A DNA stretch of 24,747 nucleotides. Source: DATNFP01 sp035606335. Lineage in GTDB: Bacteria > Bacteroidota > Bacteroidia > Chitinophagales > Chitinophagaceae. The DNA is taken from NCBI GenBank assembly GCA_035606335.1, contig DATNFP010000088.1:1-24747 (forward strand), written 5' to 3'. A program made the translations under genes and the position numbers. The notes below the pieces were generated by a model. That model made no database searches, was not told the origin of the DNA, and saw only the letters and a program-made list of their open reading frames with translations. Positions 22,889 to 24,747 of the stretch are shown in pieces; positions within the stretch are counted from its first letter, which is position 1; each line of letters starts with the position of its first letter.

Positions 22889-22920
22889 TTTGTCTTAAAC
22901 TAATTGTAGGAATATCTTTG
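22889..22920 (+). promoter_or_regulatory. Promoter of the S41-like gene
   Basis: TTTG (22889-22892), a 20-bp spacer and TATCTTTG (22913-22920) match the Bacteroidota promoter exactly. The start would be near 22926, about 22 nt before the ATG at 22948. A 6-9-6 dyad (GGAATA 22909-22914, TATTCC 22924-22929) overlaps the -7 box and could be an operator. Confidence 0.78.
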
Positions 22921-22947
22921 GAGTATTCCATGTACTTTTAGTAACCT

Positions 22948-24174
22948 ATGAGATATAAATTATCATTATTAGTATTCCTTCTCGGCTTTGTTTCTGGTAT
23001 TTCTGTTGCACAGTATACAGCAGTACAAACCTCACTTGCAAAAGACAACCTGCTTAAAGATATGGATATATACAGGGATAGCATTACAGCTCATCATGTT
23101 GACCCATTTGCATACATAAGCCGTAAAGAATTTAATAGAAGCATAGAAAAAATAAAAAAATCGGCAGCAAATTATAATGCCGACGAAATGCTTGCTGCAT
23201 TAATGAAATTGAATGCAGACATTAAAGATGAGCAAACAGGATTATCTTTTGAGAATCCGTTAATATTACCTTTGCAGGCCTACTGGTTCGAAGAGGGCAT
23301 ATTTGTTTTGAAAACAGACGACGCACACTCCAATATGATCGGTGGCAAAATAGTTTCAATAGACGGGACACCGATAAAAGAAATTATAGAAAGAATAAAG
23401 ACTGTAGTACCTGCCGAAAACGAGCAATCATATAAAAAAGCCATTCCTGAATTTATCATTTCACCAAACATTCTGCATGGCCTGGATATAATAAGCAGTA
23501 ATGAGCACGCCAAGCTTACAATAGTAACTAAGAAGGGAGATACAATATCTGCAACCCTAACAGCAAAGACGCCAATAAATATAAAATTTGACCGACTGAA
23601 ACAACGTACTACTCCTTTAAAATATAGCGGCGGCCCGCGTGACTATTGGTATAAATATGATTCTACGGAGCAATATATTTATTTTGAATGCTTACGCACT
23701 GCGAATAATAAAAGAATTCCGTACAAAGACTTTGAGAAAGAACTGCTTGATGAAATATCTTCAAAAAATCCGAAGAAGCTTATCATTGATCTAAGAGACA
23801 ATGGTATTGGGAACGAAGACATACTCAAAACATTTATCGAGCAATTAAGCAAGCTGCCAATAAATGAAAAAGGCCGTATCTATGTATTGGTAGGTAGAAG
23901 AACATTCCTGTTCGCATTGCAGGAGGCATTTGAATTAAAAGATCTTACCAAAGCAATATTTGTTGGCGAAGAAACAAGTGGTGGCAAACGCGGTTTCGGT
24001 ATTACAGAATCTTTCGATCTTCCCAATACCAAACTAAAGCTGTCTTATACTATTAAGCGCTATGAGAATAGCTATACCGAATCATTAAAGCCAGATATAA
24101 CAATTGGTGAAAAGTTTTCAGACTTCGAAAATGGTACTGATGCTGTATTGAATTATGTATTGGAACAAAAATAA
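22948..24174 (+). CDS. S41-peptidase-like secreted protein lacking the catalytic serine
   Basis: The 408-residue protein has a signal peptide (about 1-21, ending SVAQ). An N-terminal helical region precedes a PDZ-like strand region (FVLKTDDAHSNMIGGKIVSIDGTPI, about 119-143) and then a tail-specific-protease-like C-terminal domain from about 240. The domain keeps IDLRDNGIGN (280-289) and GEETSGGKRGF (340-350), with candidate catalytic Lys347. Where the serine is expected, 25 residues before that lysine as in E. coli Tsp (Ser430 and Lys455), the sequence is TFLFA (319-323) with Phe322. The protein is therefore probably not a peptidase and may bind peptides or peptidoglycan. An amine oxidase gene starts 22 bp downstream and may be co-transcribed. 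Confidence 0.8.
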   Translation: MRYKLSLLVFLLGFVSGISVAQYTAVQTSLAKDNLLKDMDIYRDSITAHHVDPFAYISRKEFNRSIEKIKKSAANYNADEMLAALMKLNADIKDEQTGLSFENPLILPLQAYWFEEGIFVLKTDDAHSNMIGGKIVSIDGTPIKEIIERIKTVVPAENEQSYKKAIPEFIISPNILHGLDIISSNEHAKLTIVTKKGDTISATLTAKTPINIKFDRLKQRTTPLKYSGGPRDYWYKYDSTEQYIYFECLRTANNKRIPYKDFEKELLDEISSKNPKKLIIDLRDNGIGNEDILKTFIEQLSKLPINEKGRIYVLVGRRTFLFALQEAFELKDLTKAIFVGEETSGGKRGFGITESFDLPNTKLKLSYTIKRYENSYTESLKPDITIGEKFSDFENGTDAVLNYVLEQK

Positions 24175-24196
24175 AAAACCAAATCACCATTGAAGT

Positions 24197-24747
24197 ATGA
24201 ATGAGGAAATAATAGTTGTAGGTGCAGGAGCCTGCGGGCTGATGGCTGCCTATGAGCTATGTAAAGAAGGATATAAGATCACAGTACTGGAAGCGCAAAA
24301 CAGATTGGGTGGCAGAATATATACCGAGTATAATACAGCTTCGTCAACACATACAGAACTGGGTGCAGAATTTGTCCACGGTGACTTGCCAGTAACACTT
24401 AACTTATTAAAACAGGCAGGAATAAACTACCACAAAACAAAGGGAGAAATGTGGAGAGTGAGGTATGATGAATTAAAGCAGGAAGATAGTTTTATTGAAG
24501 GATGGGATGTTTTTGAAGATAAGCTAAAGGAGCTAAAAGAGGATATGACCATTGATGAATTTCTTAGCAGGTATTTTAGTGAGAGTAAATATGATAAGCT
24601 GAAAAAATCTGTGAGAGGATATGCAGCGGGATATGATACAGCGGACCCGGCAACTGCCAGCGTTATGGCACTGGGTAAAGAATGGTTTGGTGAGGAAGAT
24701 ATGAAAAGTTACAGGTTGGAAAATGGATATGGTGAAATGATTGAATA
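24197..24747 (+). CDS. Flavin-containing amine oxidase, partial at window end
   Basis: The reading frame starts with ATG at 24197 and runs open to the last base, giving 183 complete codons, so the C-terminus lies outside the window. It opens with a Rossmann FAD-binding site, VVGAGACG (GxGxxG), followed by Glu32 in VLEAQNRLGGR and then ELGAEFVHG, the pattern of monoamine oxidase and phytoene-desaturase-like flavoenzymes. It is expected to oxidise an amine or similar substrate. It follows the S41-like gene by 22 bp on the same strand and is probably in its operon. The substrate cannot be judged from the N-terminal part. Confidence 0.87.
   Translation, partial: MNEEIIVVGAGACGLMAAYELCKEGYKITVLEAQNRLGGRIYTEYNTASSTHTELGAEFVHGDLPVTLNLLKQAGINYHKTKGEMWRVRYDELKQEDSFIEGWDVFEDKLKELKEDMTIDEFLSRYFSESKYDKLKKSVRGYAAGYDTADPATASVMALGKEWFGEEDMKSYRLENGYGEMIE

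Overview
The window looks like a chromosomal segment from a member of the Bacteroidota, most likely a Chitinophagaceae-type organism. The grounds are: several promoters of the Bacteroidota form TTTG-N20-TAnnTTTG, starts that mostly lack a Shine-Dalgarno sequence, a secreted protease with a type IX secretion C-terminal domain, PorT-like outer-membrane barrels, DUF4010/MgtC proteins, and PAS proteins with the H-box style SHKVRGP. Genus and species cannot be fixed from the sequence.

Layout. Positions 1-290 hold a tRNA-Leu(CAG) on the minus strand with its own promoter and a long perfect terminator hairpin. Then come a LuxE-like acyl-protein synthetase (minus), a small lipoprotein (plus), a triple-PAS protein ending in a histidine phosphoacceptor domain without an ATPase (minus), and a secreted lysyl-endopeptidase-like serine protease with a T9SS tail (minus). 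From 5.2 to 8.7 kb on the plus strand are an ArsR repressor plus AHSA1 pair controlled by a duplicated operator, a DUF4010 membrane protein, two cold-shock-domain proteins and a small winged-helix-like protein. A type I restriction-modification operon fills 8.7-15.5 kb on the minus strand in the order hsdM, hsdS, GIY-YIG gene, P-loop gene, hsdR. From 15.6 to 17.7 kb are a tiny cationic secreted protein and a DHA2-type drug exporter preceded by a long leader with an 11-bp tandem repeat. From 17.7 to 20.2 kb are an ECF sigma factor and a divergent doxX-folE-flavin reductase operon. The rest holds a double-PAS protein, an outer-membrane barrel, a SnoaL-like protein, a 60-residue highly acidic protein, an S41-like protein that has lost its catalytic serine, and the start of an amine oxidase that runs off the end.

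Most interesting points. (1) Two tightly coupled small genes, a GIY-YIG nuclease and a small P-loop NTPase, sit between hsdS and hsdR in an AT-rich stretch. This is the position where accessory anti-phage genes such as prrC and the rlo genes are found in other type I loci, and I regard it as the best candidate for an undescribed defence module. (2) The ECF sigma gene and the divergent doxX-folE-reductase operon carry the same two-part motif, TGTAACC-N16-ATCTAA, in both directions. This implies autoregulation and a directly controlled regulon. (3) The ArsR/AHSA1 pair has two near-identical 23-bp operator copies placed around its promoter. (4) An 11-bp-periodic repeat array, a promoter-proximal palindrome and a possible 15-codon leader peptide precede the exporter.

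No CRISPR array, insertion sequence, integrase or rRNA gene was seen. All assignments were made by reading motifs in the sequence; no database search was run.
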